DNA of 64,000 nucleotides, taken from the NCBI GenBank assembly GCA_013397935.1, contig VZRN01006295.1, positions 133,020 through 197,019 on the forward strand. The letters run 5' to 3'. Positions 14,216-26,339 of the stretch are shown in pieces. A program made the position numbers and the translations under genes. Every line of letters starts with the position of its first letter. Within the stretch, counting starts at the first letter, position 1. The notes under the pieces are model-generated. The model was given only the letters and a program-made list of their open reading frames with translations. It made no database searches and was not told the origin of the DNA. This DNA is from Dasyornis broadbenti (taxonomy: Eukaryota > Chordata > Aves > Passeriformes > Dasyornithidae).

Positions 14216-15425
14216 CTCTCAGGGTGAGGTGACATTAGCTCAGGCCCTCAGTAGCTAAATTAAATATTTCTTTAATGGATCCTCTGTCTTCTAATCTGAT
14301 GCTGTTTCTTCTGTAGGAGGATTTTTCATTGTTACAGCTTGTATGCTGTAGTGCAGTAGGTTCAGGCAAATATACCCATCAGTAAGTTACATGGATAAAA
14401 CCACTTAGACAAATTCTGCATTTTTTGTCTTCTACATCCCTAGCAGCAGGACTTGCTTTCTTTCTAATGAGAAGGAGAAAAAACATGAGAAAATGAGAAA
14501 AATTAAAATCCTTGCTCACCTTGCATTCCACCAGAAATCATAATGAACAACATAAGGAACTTTGCAGACTATTGGAAATTTATGGTGAATAATTCCAGCA
14601 TTTAGAGGGATAGGGATGTAGAAAGCCAAGCAACTCATACAATCTTTAGTGTCCTTAAGTGCAGGGCATTAGGACTCACACCTGCCTGGGCTTATCTGCC
14701 ATCAGTTCAGCTCTGTCCTGGGTGGACATGCAGCTTCATTCCCTGTTCTCCAAGTGTGTTTCACATTCAGGCCCATGCACTGACAGTGTTTGTTATAAGA
14801 AGGACAACTGGTTGCTCTTGGCTGTAAAAGTTTGAGTTGATGTCCTAACAGGGAGATTGCACCCTTGGCAAGATGTGTATATATAAGCTGACCCTGTCTT
14901 GGGAGATGAGAGGAGTCACATATTTAGGGGAAGAGAACATTGAAAAGGCAGCCTTTTTTTTCTAGCTGGAGGATTTCCCTCATTGGTCTCTAAAGATGAA
15001 TTCTAAGATGTGTATTTATCAGAAAACACAGTAAAATGAACTTCTTTGTGTAGCTGAGAGTAGCCTGGGAAGGTAAGTAGAGGGCAACACTATTCACTAG
15101 CACACAAGATTGCCATGGCCACGTAGCTCTCTCACCTTTCCTCTAATTCAAGCTATCAGAAAAAGTGGTCCAATTTTTATCTGTTTCTTCTAATCAGTGT
15201 TTAGTCACATGTTAAGGCAATTCACAGTATTTCATGTTGAACTTCTGGCTAACCCTTATTTTAAAAAACATAGGCTGGAACTTTTACAGCTTCATGTGCT
15301 TGAGCTTTGTCAAAGTAAATTCAAAAACAAACAGCAGTATCCTTACAAAGACAGAAAAATACTGGTGTATTTTTCTTTGCAGCAACAGTTTGGGTTTTTC
15401 TTTTCAGGGCTGTAAACATTATGGC

Positions 15426-15460
15426 TATGTGTAAAGCTACAGTTATGTGTAAAGCTACAG
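15426..15460. repeat. 18-base-period tandem duplication
   Basis: TATGTGTAAAGCTACAG occurs at 15426-15442 and 15444-15460, identical, which suggests a recent duplication. Confidence 0.9.
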
Positions 15461-16141
15461 AAAAGTAATTCTCTCAATATAAGACATCTTTGTTGTCTGT
15501 CTCCATAATTCCGACACATACACTGAAGAAGTACGGTCCTTATTTGGGGTGGAAAAAATAGTGCTGTGAATTGCTCTTTGCTGGTGCCATGGGAGCTGGT
15601 TATAATTGGGCTTCTCCAACATACACATACATGCTACCTGGTATATGATACAAGTGTGGTTTTCAAATGTAAGCACAGGCAAGCTGTGGAAAATAAAATT
15701 GCACACACACCTTTTAATAAGCAGAGACACCTTCAAGTGTGTTCGGTTTACCCTTTTGCTTCTTGCAGGGCAGGAGTTTTATAGTTCAAATGCAAACCAG
15801 CCAGTTTATATGCTGATTTTATGAGAGTAACATATAGAAGAGCCTCTCAAACTTTTGCAGCCAAGAGCAACTTCTTTGCCTTATCTGTATATAGCAAGTG
15901 TTCTCACACATGGCAATATCCATGCTGTGCAATAAGACTTTTAACATGGCTTGGAAAAGTATTGCATCTCTTGACCACTCCATCTGCCCATATCTGTGGA
16001 TTCATGCCCTGCAATGGCCAACTGGTGCTCCTGTCTCCTCAGCAAGGTCTAGCAGTGCCACTTACTTGCCTTTTTCTCCAAAGAAGCCCACCACAGAAGT
16101 ATGGCCCAGACAAGCTATATTCAAACCCTCTATCATTCCTT

Positions 16142-16183
16142 TAAAAAAAAAAAAACAAAAACAAAAACAAAACAAAAAAACCC
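16142..16183. repeat. A-rich / (CAAAA)n low-complexity repeat
   Basis: A run of A followed by several CAAAA-type units. It may be the tail of an unrecognised retroposon or simple slippage. Confidence 0.8.
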
Positions 16184-19100
16184 CACCAGATTTTGTATTT
16201 AACATCCACAGGCTTTTCACAAGTGCAGTGAAAGGAGATTCTCACCTGCACAGCAACAGAAAATGAACAGTATTATATGCAATATCTCTAAGGATGTAAG
16301 AAAGGGGAACTTGTAGAGACTCTTTAAGACAGCCAGAAGAAAAGGTTTATTAAGCTGTTCTGTGAATTCTTAGGCTCCTGGGCCTGGTATATTTGTTCAT
16401 GCTCCTTCTAATAGTACCAAGCAAAAGAATATAATATTGTTTTTCCCCAAACTAGACATATTAAAATTTAGTAGTGTTTTCATATTCATACTTTAAAAAT
16501 CTCCAAGAGGTCTTTGTACCAGACACTGTAAAACTTTATAGCAAAGAGGTAGACGTTTTTGCTAAAAAGGTTTCAGTCAAAGAAAGAGCTCACTCTGGCA
16601 TTCCTAACAATGTATGCTTTATTTGAGTAATAATCAAATTTACTAGTATGCATTTGAGAGAGCCTAAGTAGTTAGTACCTGACTATGTAATCAGTCTGAG
16701 TAATGCTCCTGCAGCAGTGCAGGAGTGCACTGTGCAACTTCAGTGCAAGTTAGAAAATGACTGTGCTGCTTGTAAATAAGCAATTTCTCTTTTTCACAGT
16801 CTAAACTTAAAGATTTTGAACTTGAGGATAAATATGCGTTCATACCCTTTCCCTTATTTCTGCACCTTTTCAAAGCAAGATACAGTAGGATTTTTTTTTT
16901 AAATGAGTGTGTCACCTTTTTTTTTTCTTTTTTTTTTTTCCCGCTGTTGCCATTTCTCGTCACTGTGGTTTCATGATGATTGAACCATAGTGAACCGTAG
17001 TGAAACATTCAGCTGGTTTTGTTGATCTTAAATCAGACCAGTTCTTGGGCTAGAGAGGTCTGGAAAACTTCAGTGAGTGCTGTTACCCACTAAAAAGTAA
17101 ATTAATATATCATAAATGACCTGTCAGACCTCCTGACTCAGTGAAGGCTGGCATGTGGCTGCAGGAGCCCTCCAAAGCCAGCTGCATGTAGGTCTGAGGG
17201 CTCTTGGCTGACAGGGACCAGTTGGGCTCTCGGGGTGTGGATCTGGGTTTCACGTTTGTCATGAAAGAGGCTTAAGCGTCTTGGCTGCTATCTTACGATA
17301 CGTGCAGCTTGGTTTCATGCTTGTCCAAACCTGTTTTGTTCTTCCTGGCAGCAGACTCTCCCCTTGCTGCAGCTAACTGTACTGGGAAGGTGGGGGGATG
17401 GAGAGCCAGTCCCTATTATGGGTTTGGGAAGTTTCAGATTTCCTTGCTGAATGCTGTTGGGGCTTTCCAGGGCAGTTCAGTGTAACATGTTGGTGGGCAC
17501 CTTGTTGTGATGATATCATGCAAACATGAGAGCCCTGAGAGTCTTGAAGCTTTAAGCTTTGCTGTGTGCACAGCTAGCAAAGTGCCTGAGTAACTTTTTA
17601 GCGTGAATTCCTGCTTGAAGAGAGCGAAATAAGGCCCTACTGCAACAGGCTGACCAGCAGCAATGCTCACTGACCCACAGCGCTTCTCCAGGAGCTGTCA
17701 GTGGTCATCTGCTGGAGGCTGCTGCTAAGTGTTGTCTAAGCATGCTGGTCCTGGAGAAGAGTAAGGTTCCAAGGGCAGAATATACTCTGTAGAACTGTAA
17801 ATTAAGATGGCTTTGTGCTTTATTGAAAATAATGTTTATGATGACTTTTGATTCTGAAATCTCCTTGATTAGTTAACGTATCAGAATATATTATTAAGAA
17901 AAGCCCAAGTTTTTGCTTACTGTATAGAAATGCAGAATTGTTCCAATTTCTTCCTCCTTTTTCCCACTTTTCACCTGTCAGTTACTATTTTTGCCAAGTC
18001 ACCTGAGCAGCGGCAGGAACAGAGGGACCCCCTGCCCTCTGCAGTGACCTGTGGTTGTCTGCTGGTAGGGAGGCAAGGTCTTTTGCTCCTTCCCTCTGCA
18101 GACACAGAGTCCTTTGTCACGGTCCTGCTAGCAGGGCATGCGAGAGCAGTGCCACTCAGGAGGGATTATTGCAGAATTGTTATTGCAGACTTAGGCAGCC
18201 AGCCCTGCAGTAATCATACACTGGCAGGTTCCTGTCCAGCATATGGAAGCTGGGATGTCTATTTTTTAATTTCTACACTGAAGCTGACAATCTGGTGTAC
18301 AGCCACCTCCCTATCTTCTGGGAGAAACAGGAGTGTGAGGCACCCCGAGTTCAGACAGGATGTGCTGGGAGGAGCAGCATAGCCTGACTTAGCCACAGAA
18401 ACAGCACTGTGGACCAGGCTGTTGAGGTTCAGTGTCTCTAGAGAAAAGGGGTTCACTGGTGTGCTGAGCTGAAGCTGATCTTCTCTTTATCTCTGACAAA
18501 GCCAGTAAATCCATGCCTGCTGCATGAAGGTTTCTGTCATGGCCTCTTTTACCCCTTTTGGCACTGCCATAGGCTGTGGTGAGCTTCACTATTGGGCCCA
18601 GGGAGATCAGCCGGAAAGCTGAGTGAATGATCAATCGTTCCTAGACCCAGGCAACTCCTACACATGGACTGTCACATTCCTCTGGAGCACATGGACTGGG
18701 ATCCTGGTTAACACACACTGGTAGGAGGAAACTGTACTCATGCTGTGTGAAGCCAGCTGGGATTCAGTTCCAGCCTAGACTATGAGATAGGGATAAAACC
18801 TCTTCTGTCCCAAGACGGTGCTGCTCCTACCATTGATTGTAAATGGCACTTTTATTATTTTTTTTTTAATTTGATAGTGCTTCCATACTAGCAGAAAATA
18901 ATTTGTTGATATTTAGGGTGCCTTCTCAGGCAGGCAAACTGCTGTTGCGAGACCCAGCACTAGCTTGAGTAGGTTAAAAGGCAGCTTTGGACACCTGCTG
19001 AGAGCTGGTCTGTCACTGTCTACAGTATAATTACAGTTACCTCGGCATGTCAGAACCAGGCACAGAGGTAAGAAAGGGTCACCTCCTCCCATGGTTGTTT

Positions 19101-20040
19101 AAGGGCACCTTCCAGTTATCTTAGGTCAGAACTGGAAAAAATCCCAGTTGCTGTTTAGCTGAATTAATGGCTGTAGTGACAGAGGGAGTGGCCTTGCAGT
19201 TTCTTCTCAGATAGCATTTTCCTGGAAGCTTGATGAACTGTTTTCAGATCAACATGCATGCTAAAAGTTAACTTTGAAATGACATAGCCTTGTTAATGAG
19301 GCTGCTATAGAAACTGTACTGTGTGCTTAGGTTTGGGGGAAATGTCCAATGTTTCCTGTTCACCTGCCCGTAATTCTGCTTTGAGCATTCTCCATTGTGT
19401 GTTATGGGTCATCATGTCCATATTTGTTTTCATGGACAGATGTCCTTAGGAGGTTACTGTATTCAGGGCTTCAGTTCCTCCTACCTCTCGCTGTCTCTCT
19501 CCTCCCCCAGTGTAAGTTACCATTGTACACCTGCAGGTTTAGGGAAAAGTTGAGTAGACAGTTACTGAATTTAAAGGATGCCTTTGAGCTGCAGATAAAA
19601 CATGCCCTTGGCTGTCTTCCTAGCAGTGGAGCTGAGTCAAAACCTCTCACCATAGGCAACCTGCAGGAACAGCAGGTAGTAAAAACTGGCTTAATGAAAA
19701 GCCCCTCTGATCCTTAAAGATGAGAAAGAAGTGAGTGAGGGGCTGATGTTCAAGCCAGGGTTGTACCCAGTTCCTATTTTCTGGGCTTGAGCAGTAAGTA
19801 GTGCCAGGGGTGTGGGTGGCAGTGTGGCGTGCCAGTAAAGGGGAGGGGTTGGCTTGTCTTCACAAGGCAATTAGTGATACTGTAGAAATCTCATTTTGTA
19901 ATATTGTAGAAAAAAGACATTAAATGTTAACTTCAAAAAGAAATGTAAAAGGGCTTTTGCTGTCTTCTAAAACAAATAACTCATGCTTCAATTTGGACTT
20001 AGGCTTTCACAAGCGGAAATGACATGAATTGTCAGCAGGG

Positions 20041-20271
20041 TTATGTTAGATACTAGGGGAAGGATCTTCACCCAGAGGATGGTTAGGCACTTGAACAGGC
20101 TTCCCAGGGAAATGGTCAGGGCACCAAGCCTGACAGAGTTCAAGGAGCATCTGGACAATACTGTTAGTCACATGGTTTAGTTTTAGGTAGTTCTGCAAGG
20201 AACAGGGAGCTGGATTCCATGATCCTTAAGGGTCCCTCTCAATTTGAGATATTCTATGGCCTGTGATTTCT
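20041..20271 (+). repeat. CR1 LINE 3' fragment, diverged
   Basis: Sense CR1 landmarks in order: GGAAGGATCTTCACCCAGAG, GATGGTTAGGCACTTGAACA, GGCTTCCCAGGGAAATGGTC, a GTTCAAGGAGCATCTGGACA segment, GGATTCCATGATCCTTAAGG, and GTCCCTCTCAATTTGAGATATTCTATG at the end. Plus orientation. This copy is of a different subfamily from the one at 42.8 kb and has lost the clean terminal 8-mer repeat. Confidence 0.9.
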
Positions 20272-21126
20272 GTAAACTCATGCAGAGCTTTGTACCGTCT
20301 CTCATTTAGATTTTTTATTCTTGTAACATAAAGGCAAAAACTATTTTTTTTTTTTAAACAAGCAAGTATGAGAGTAGAGCCTTACTTAAATTTCACTGGA
20401 GTGGGTTCAAAAGAACTTGAAAATGAATCCCTCAAAGATAATTTCAAGCTCAACCAGCTCACTCTCATGTCAATCTCTTGCCTATTTTGCTTCTCTGGAA
20501 ACATGTCAATACATAAAGATCTAAAAGGTGTTTTTTTAAATTAAGGCAGGAAAGTCCTACAGAAACAGGCATATTGCTGTTGTGAATAAAATGTTGTTTG
20601 ATTAAAAAGATGAGTACAATCAAATATTGTTGCTGTGAGGCATACAGTACTTACACTAGCAAATCAAGCCAAGATTTGGGGAAATTTAAAATAAAAAAAT
20701 GAGGGAAACATAAATTGAGAGTTTCATAGTTAAAAGTTGTTAGGAGATATGAAAGCTGAGATTGCATATTTGTGAACTTCGTCTATGTATGTGCAAGTTG
20801 TCATGTCTTTAAATCAGAAACAGCTTTAAAAATAATCAGTGCAGAGAGTTTTTTTGCCCTCAGCATTGGATGCATGACTAATGCCTGCCAGTGCTCTATT
20901 CTTGCTCTATATTATTTTATTGCCCTGATATATTTATGGCGTCTCACATAACATTTACACTCCTGTTTCAAGTAAGAGCATTAATTTGTTGTCTGACAAC
21001 CCTTTTGTGTTACCTGTGACATTAGGTCCTCCCTTGGGTGTGGGCAGAAGAGACAGGAAGCCAGTTGACTGACAGCTGGACTGAGGTGCACCTCTGCCAG
21101 TGTTTCAGAGATGGGACACTTCAAAA

Positions 21127-22255
21127 TTAAATGCATGTGTGGGTTGATAAGCCAGTTCTTGCCTTGCCAGCTGGGACAGGGTGGTTCCAAAAAGACAGCT
21201 CTCCCTGCAAGGGCGGGGGGTGATGGGCAGGACAGGGCACCAGGACGGAAACTGGGACCATAATAGCAAGGGGCAGGGAGGAGGGAGGAAAAATGAGTGG
21301 AAATGGGGGAGGTTTTGCAAGAGGAACGCAGAGGTGGAGTTTGTGGTGGAAAGGTCTGGAGGAGAAGCATGCTTTGCTCTGTTGCCATTGGTGTAAGACC
21401 TGCAAGAGGCGGTGTGAGCGAATCAGATCTGGGAGGTTACTGCTCAAGCCTCTGTGGGTGGATGGAGGTAGTTGAGGGTAGCAAGACCTTGCAGTCCTCT
21501 CTGACTGGTGCATTGCTGTGGGAGCACACTGGATCATGCCACCAGTAGCCATGTGCTGTCTACGCTGGCTCTTCTCCAGCCTGGCTCCTGGCCGTGTCAG
21601 TTGTCTCATGGCTGGCATGAGGGTGGCCCCAGCACTGGAGCCTGGCAGGGTGCTCCTGCAGGTCTGCCAGCTGCTGACACCCAGCCAGTGCCAGGCAAGC
21701 AAGCCATGAGCTGGAGCAAAACCTGTGGTGTCTGGCTGCACCTGACCAGAGCTGAAAGGTTGGTTGCTGCCTGGTAGGAGAGGTGATGGAAACCTACGCT
21801 CTAAAGTGTCTCAGCACATGGAAATTTGCCGTGAAGACCATCTATTTTCATGCAGAAACCTTTCTTCTGGGTCTTTTTTTTTTTTCCTCCCAACCCTGTG
21901 TAGCAGCAGCCTTGCAGAGGGCATGCTCCAGCCCAGTGGCTGTGGTCCCCCTGTGCAGGGGGACCAGCTTGCACTGGGTTGGTGTAAGGACCTTTCATCT
22001 CTTACAGCTGGTGGTGTGGCAGTGCCTCCTTGGTTTTGGCAATAACACGGTGGTGATAAGTGCCACAAACTTTCCTGATGGGAAATTCCTACCAGGCAGC
22101 TGTGCCTGTCAGGAGCTCGCCAGATAGCTCCTGGTCTCCATGCGCATGACTTCATGCAGGTGGGACAATTCCTACAGGTTTTGGGCACCATTTGGGCACC
22201 CACACGCCATGGGGGCTGCACCAGCAACCCAGGCACGGTCAGTTCATGCAAAGTG
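21127..22255. other. GC-rich block with long open frames, unexplained
   Basis: Roughly 1.1 kb with raised GC content and G-rich runs. On the minus strand an open frame of 204 codons spans 21127-21741, the longest in the window. Its translation is proline-, serine-, histidine- and leucine-rich with no domain, signal or conserved motif that I recognise. No splice or polyadenylation context supports it. The block could be part of a non-coding transcript, a diverged repeat or chance. Confidence 0.3.
21211..21237 (+). other. Potential G-quadruplex
   Basis: Four G-runs of at least three, separated by loops of 1, 4 and 7 bases, fit the standard G3+N1-7 pattern on the + strand. It lies in the GC-rich intronic block and has no further context. 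Confidence 0.4.
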
Positions 22256-22525
22256 TTGGGGTAAGAAGAATGTAGAGAAATGAGGCTAAAAGGCTCACAA
22301 TGGCATTGCTCAGGTTTTGTTTGGCATCCCAGAGAGCATCACTGGAGTATCGCCTTCTCTGGCAAGCCTTCATTTGCAACAAGGCTTCCTCTGCAGGGAT
22401 GGTCCTTCAGAGTTCCAGCTCCTACAGAAACATTGCCTCTTATTTAATTGTTGCGGAGTTGCACACAGGCTGCTCCTATTCTAGTCTTGGAGACAGTCCA
22501 GTCAGCTATCTGCAGGGTTTTTTCC

Positions 22526-22572
22526 CCTTTTTTTTTTTTTTTNNNNNNNNNNNNNTTTTTTTTTTTTTTTTT
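22526..22572. other. Poly-T tract containing a 13-N assembly gap
   Basis: A T run is interrupted by 13 N at 22543-22555 and resumes to 22572. The homopolymer on both sides suggests that reads could not resolve its length, so the true size and content are unknown. If read on the minus strand as poly-A it could be a retroposed tail, but no retroposed body is recognisable next to it. Confidence 0.9.
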
Positions 22573-25420
22573 GGTTTTTAGAAAAAAAAGAAAAGCCCTA
22601 TAGAGTTGAATTGCTTTGTGTCTCAAAAAAGCTGGTATAATTTGTAGGCTGCTTATTGACTGTAGTTGTTCCATGTCTTGATAGTGAGGCATTTTATTCA
22701 AATTCAGCTTTGTTCATTCAATTGCAAATGGTCATTGTTTATTTCATATGAATCATGGAATAAATACGAATTTGAAACTGGAAGTTTCGCTTGAGCTGTA
22801 ACTAATGTTGAGAGGAAAGCTAATTTTTTCAGTGCCTGGCATTGTCCATAGATGCGCTTTTCCATTGTGTGGAAAAGGATGGATAAAGGGTGAGAGTTTT
22901 TAGTGTTCTAGTCTTCCTCTTGAGGAGACCAGCAGTTTTTAGCCCCTTGTCCTTTGAGCTAGTTAAGGTGATGTGCACTGAAAACAAAAGGAGTTATTGC
23001 CATTATATCTGTTTACTGGGTGCTCATTACAGTAACACTGACTTGGGAATGCCTTTGGTGGGGTGTCCCGAAACAGATGGAGGATTGAACCCATGTGGAA
23101 CATGGACCCAGACCTTCTGTTTCTCTGCTCCAAGACCGGTATCTGCTCTCTGCCTCATCTCACAGCAACCTGCAGGTCTGAGCCTCCTCCCTGGCTTGCT
23201 GTGCAGCCAGAGCTGGTCAGACATTGCTGCTGACCGGCTGCCTGCCAGGGAGCTGAACACCTTTCCTGTGGTACATCTCCTGTGTCCTACTCTTGGACTG
23301 CTTCTCTTGGTCCAGCATTCTGGGAAAGCTTGGGCAGCTGCAGTTCTCCCACTTCTTTGTTCACAAAGAGAACGGAGCACTTTCGCGTGGTGAAGAGGGT
23401 GATGGTGTCATGTGAGGAATGTTGCACATTTTCTGTAGTGCTGCAGTCACAGTATTTATAGGTGGACTGCTTAAACTTTGAGCTTTGTGGTGTCTGCAGG
23501 TGCTGTAAGTTATACAAGGTCACTTGGAAAGAAAGTTAAATTAAAGATGCACCTTTTTGTTTTTTCCTTGTAAGAATTATATGGACTGCCTAGAGGCCTA
23601 GCTTATACTACTGTATAATCTAGGTAAAATGGATGTGTTTAGTTCAAATTAAATTTCTTAATTGTCTGTGTAGGGAAGCCCAATTGAAGGGTCATAAGTG
23701 CTGAACCTGTAATTAGAAGCTTGTTCTTACTTGATGACAGAGCTTGTCTGTGAACGGAAATGGTTCAGTGAATAGAGTAAACTTGAAATATCTCTTGTGG
23801 AATGGGTGTTAGGTGGAAAGTGTTGATCAGATAACTTTGTTGACAGTGGTCAGGACATAGGGGAACAAAAAAGAGGCACAGTTTAGTGGGTTGCTGAGCT
23901 CTGCTGTGGCACTGACCAGGGCTGTCATCCTGGCAGCGTGCTTCCCCACACTGTGGAGCTTGGGAGCAAAAAGGGATATTTTGTGTGGGTGTGAGAACCG
24001 GAAGGTTGTAGTAGGCAAGCCATTTGGGGAGGTGCTGCAAGCCATCGCTGGTGCCATCGCTGCTGGAGGCTGGGGAGAGAGTAGGGAAGGCTTCCGGACA
24101 GGCTCCCAGTGCTTAAACCTGGGAGCAGCCACTGACCCAGATGGCCCAGGCCCTGACAAGTCTGAAAAGGGATGTGAAACGGGGCCTGGGAGGAAGAGTT
24201 TGGAGGAGGGTTGATTGATAGGAGGAAGAACAAAGACTGAAAATGGCAGGAACCAAAGTGCGCAGAGGGTAAGGATTAAATACAGGATTACCACAAATTA
24301 CAGGCTGTGTGTTACTCAACTGATTGGGTAGGGTACTGACGTGCAAAGTATGCATTTAGACATTTTGCATTAGAGATCACGATTAACATCTAACTGGGAA
24401 AGGAGGCCCAGGAGAGGGATGATTCGCAGTAAAAAAGGGGAGGAAGGAATTTTACAAAACGGCTAGGAAGTAGGCTGATTCTCAGTTGATCTGTGTATGG
24501 GATAGTTGCTTGAAGAAAAGGCCAGTAAGTCCCAGATAACAGATTGGTAGTGTTTTTTCCTGACATCAATAAATGCCTTACATAAATTATTTCATTATCC
24601 TCCATAGTTTAGTAGGTAGGAAACTTCATAGTGGAGTTTTCTGGTAACTTTGAAAGAGGTTAAATTTCATTACATCAAAGCAAGCCTTGGACCTTGGTAC
24701 ATCTTGTTGCCTGAAATATTATTTAGGGACAACAGAGTGGGTGTCCAAGGTCAGCTGTTACAGAAAAATAGTAAATTGTTGGACAGAAACATTACTTGGG
24801 TCACACTCTTGTCATGATTAATTACAGAATTTTAAAATGTCAGTAGTTCTTCTGCTTTACATTTGATCTTAAATTACTTTATAAGGGAGCATTGTTGTCC
24901 CATATTTTAAGTATCTAATTAGACAGTAGTCCACTCCAGAAAAAAAGAGTAAAATACTACATTTTTATTTTTGTTTTTAATCTCTGGGTCCTTGGGCTTG
25001 TCATGATTTATTTTTCTCCCTGGAATGCTGCATTCCACAGCTTGTAATGGCCTCCTTTTTCTGCTTGGACTCATCTATAAAGACATTTTGTAAGATTTAT
25101 TGCATTCTTTTAACTTCTAAACATGAAGGAAACACAAATGATGATACTCAGTTCAGACCAACAGCAGAGAACGAAAAAAGAATTGATATTTTTAAGTGGA
25201 TGTTTCTCTGTACAGTCCTGTATGTTTTGCTGGGCTATGCTCATCTCAGTCAAGGCAGTGCCACGTTTGGCACGTGTAACAACGTGAAGCTGTGGCAGGT
25301 GACCAGCTGGCATGGTTGCTGCCCCTGTGGTGGGTGATGGGCCACTGTGTAGAAGGGGCTGTTTTAAAATGCTTGCAATATGTGAACTCTTCAGTAGATG
25401 ACCTTGCACATTTTCAGAGA

Positions 25421-25454
25421 GCAGTTTCAGTGATCCAGCAGTTTCAATGATCTA
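25421..25454. repeat. 17-base tandem duplication, two mismatches
   Basis: GCAGTTTCAGTGATCCA is followed directly by GCAGTTTCAATGATCTA. Confidence 0.85.
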
Positions 25455-26339
25455 GCTTGAGTCAGGGCTTCCAAGGTGCATAAGAGCCTACTTCTGCCTT
25501 TGAATAAAAATCTCACAGAAATCTCACTGCAACAATGAAGGTTGCGACTGAAATACTGACCCGTTGATCAAGAAACTTTTGGAGTACCTTCTGCCTTCCT
25601 TCCATCCAGTATGGGTCATCAGCACCAGGCTGAAACCCCATTTCCTTGTGGAAAACACCCTGGGAGATTCAGTTGTGAATGGGCTCCATGCAGGCTGGAA
25701 ATTCTGAGTGTGACTTGTAGCTTTTGCAAGAAGTGCAGATTGTGTGGTTTTTTTGATGTACGTAAGAGCTTAATTCAGCATTCACTTAAACTCACTTGAC
25801 TCAGCTGTTGTGAAATCTCTTGATTCCATTAAATTACCTGATTCAATCAGGGATTTTTTAAATTTGGCATCGTGTCACAAAATAGTACCATAAGAGAGAA
25901 AGCATGTGTACTTCCATCGTTGAAAGCCTACTTTGCTCGTGTTAATAACTTGTATTACAAATTCCATCTTTTGTTAAAACATAATTTCTATTAGGTCATG
26001 AGCTCAGGGGTATTTTTTCAGTGCAGAAAAGTAATTTTACGTTGCTTCGCGGTATTTCCCTTAAACTGAAGGCTTGAAAGACAACTTTTGTTTTTTTTTC
26101 CCCCACGTGGCAGATTAATTGTGTAGGATAGCATTTGGTCCCCTGGCTTTTTAGGCCGCCTCCTTATTTGAGTCCCTTTTTTGCATGTTCATCACAGCAC
26201 TAGTAAGCTGTGGTAGGGACAGCAGGGTAGTTTTGGAAGGTTCTCCTTTCCCAGTGAACACTTGTCTGTTGTTTAGCTGAATTTGCTGTTTTGTCTTATA
26301 TTTCTTGAGCTTGTTCTTTTTGTTGTTGTTCTTTGCATT

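Noticed and set aside
21127..21741. 204-codon minus-strand open frame as a protein gene
   Set aside because: No recognisable domain, low-complexity composition, GC-rich context that yields chance open frames on both strands, and no splice or polyadenylation support.
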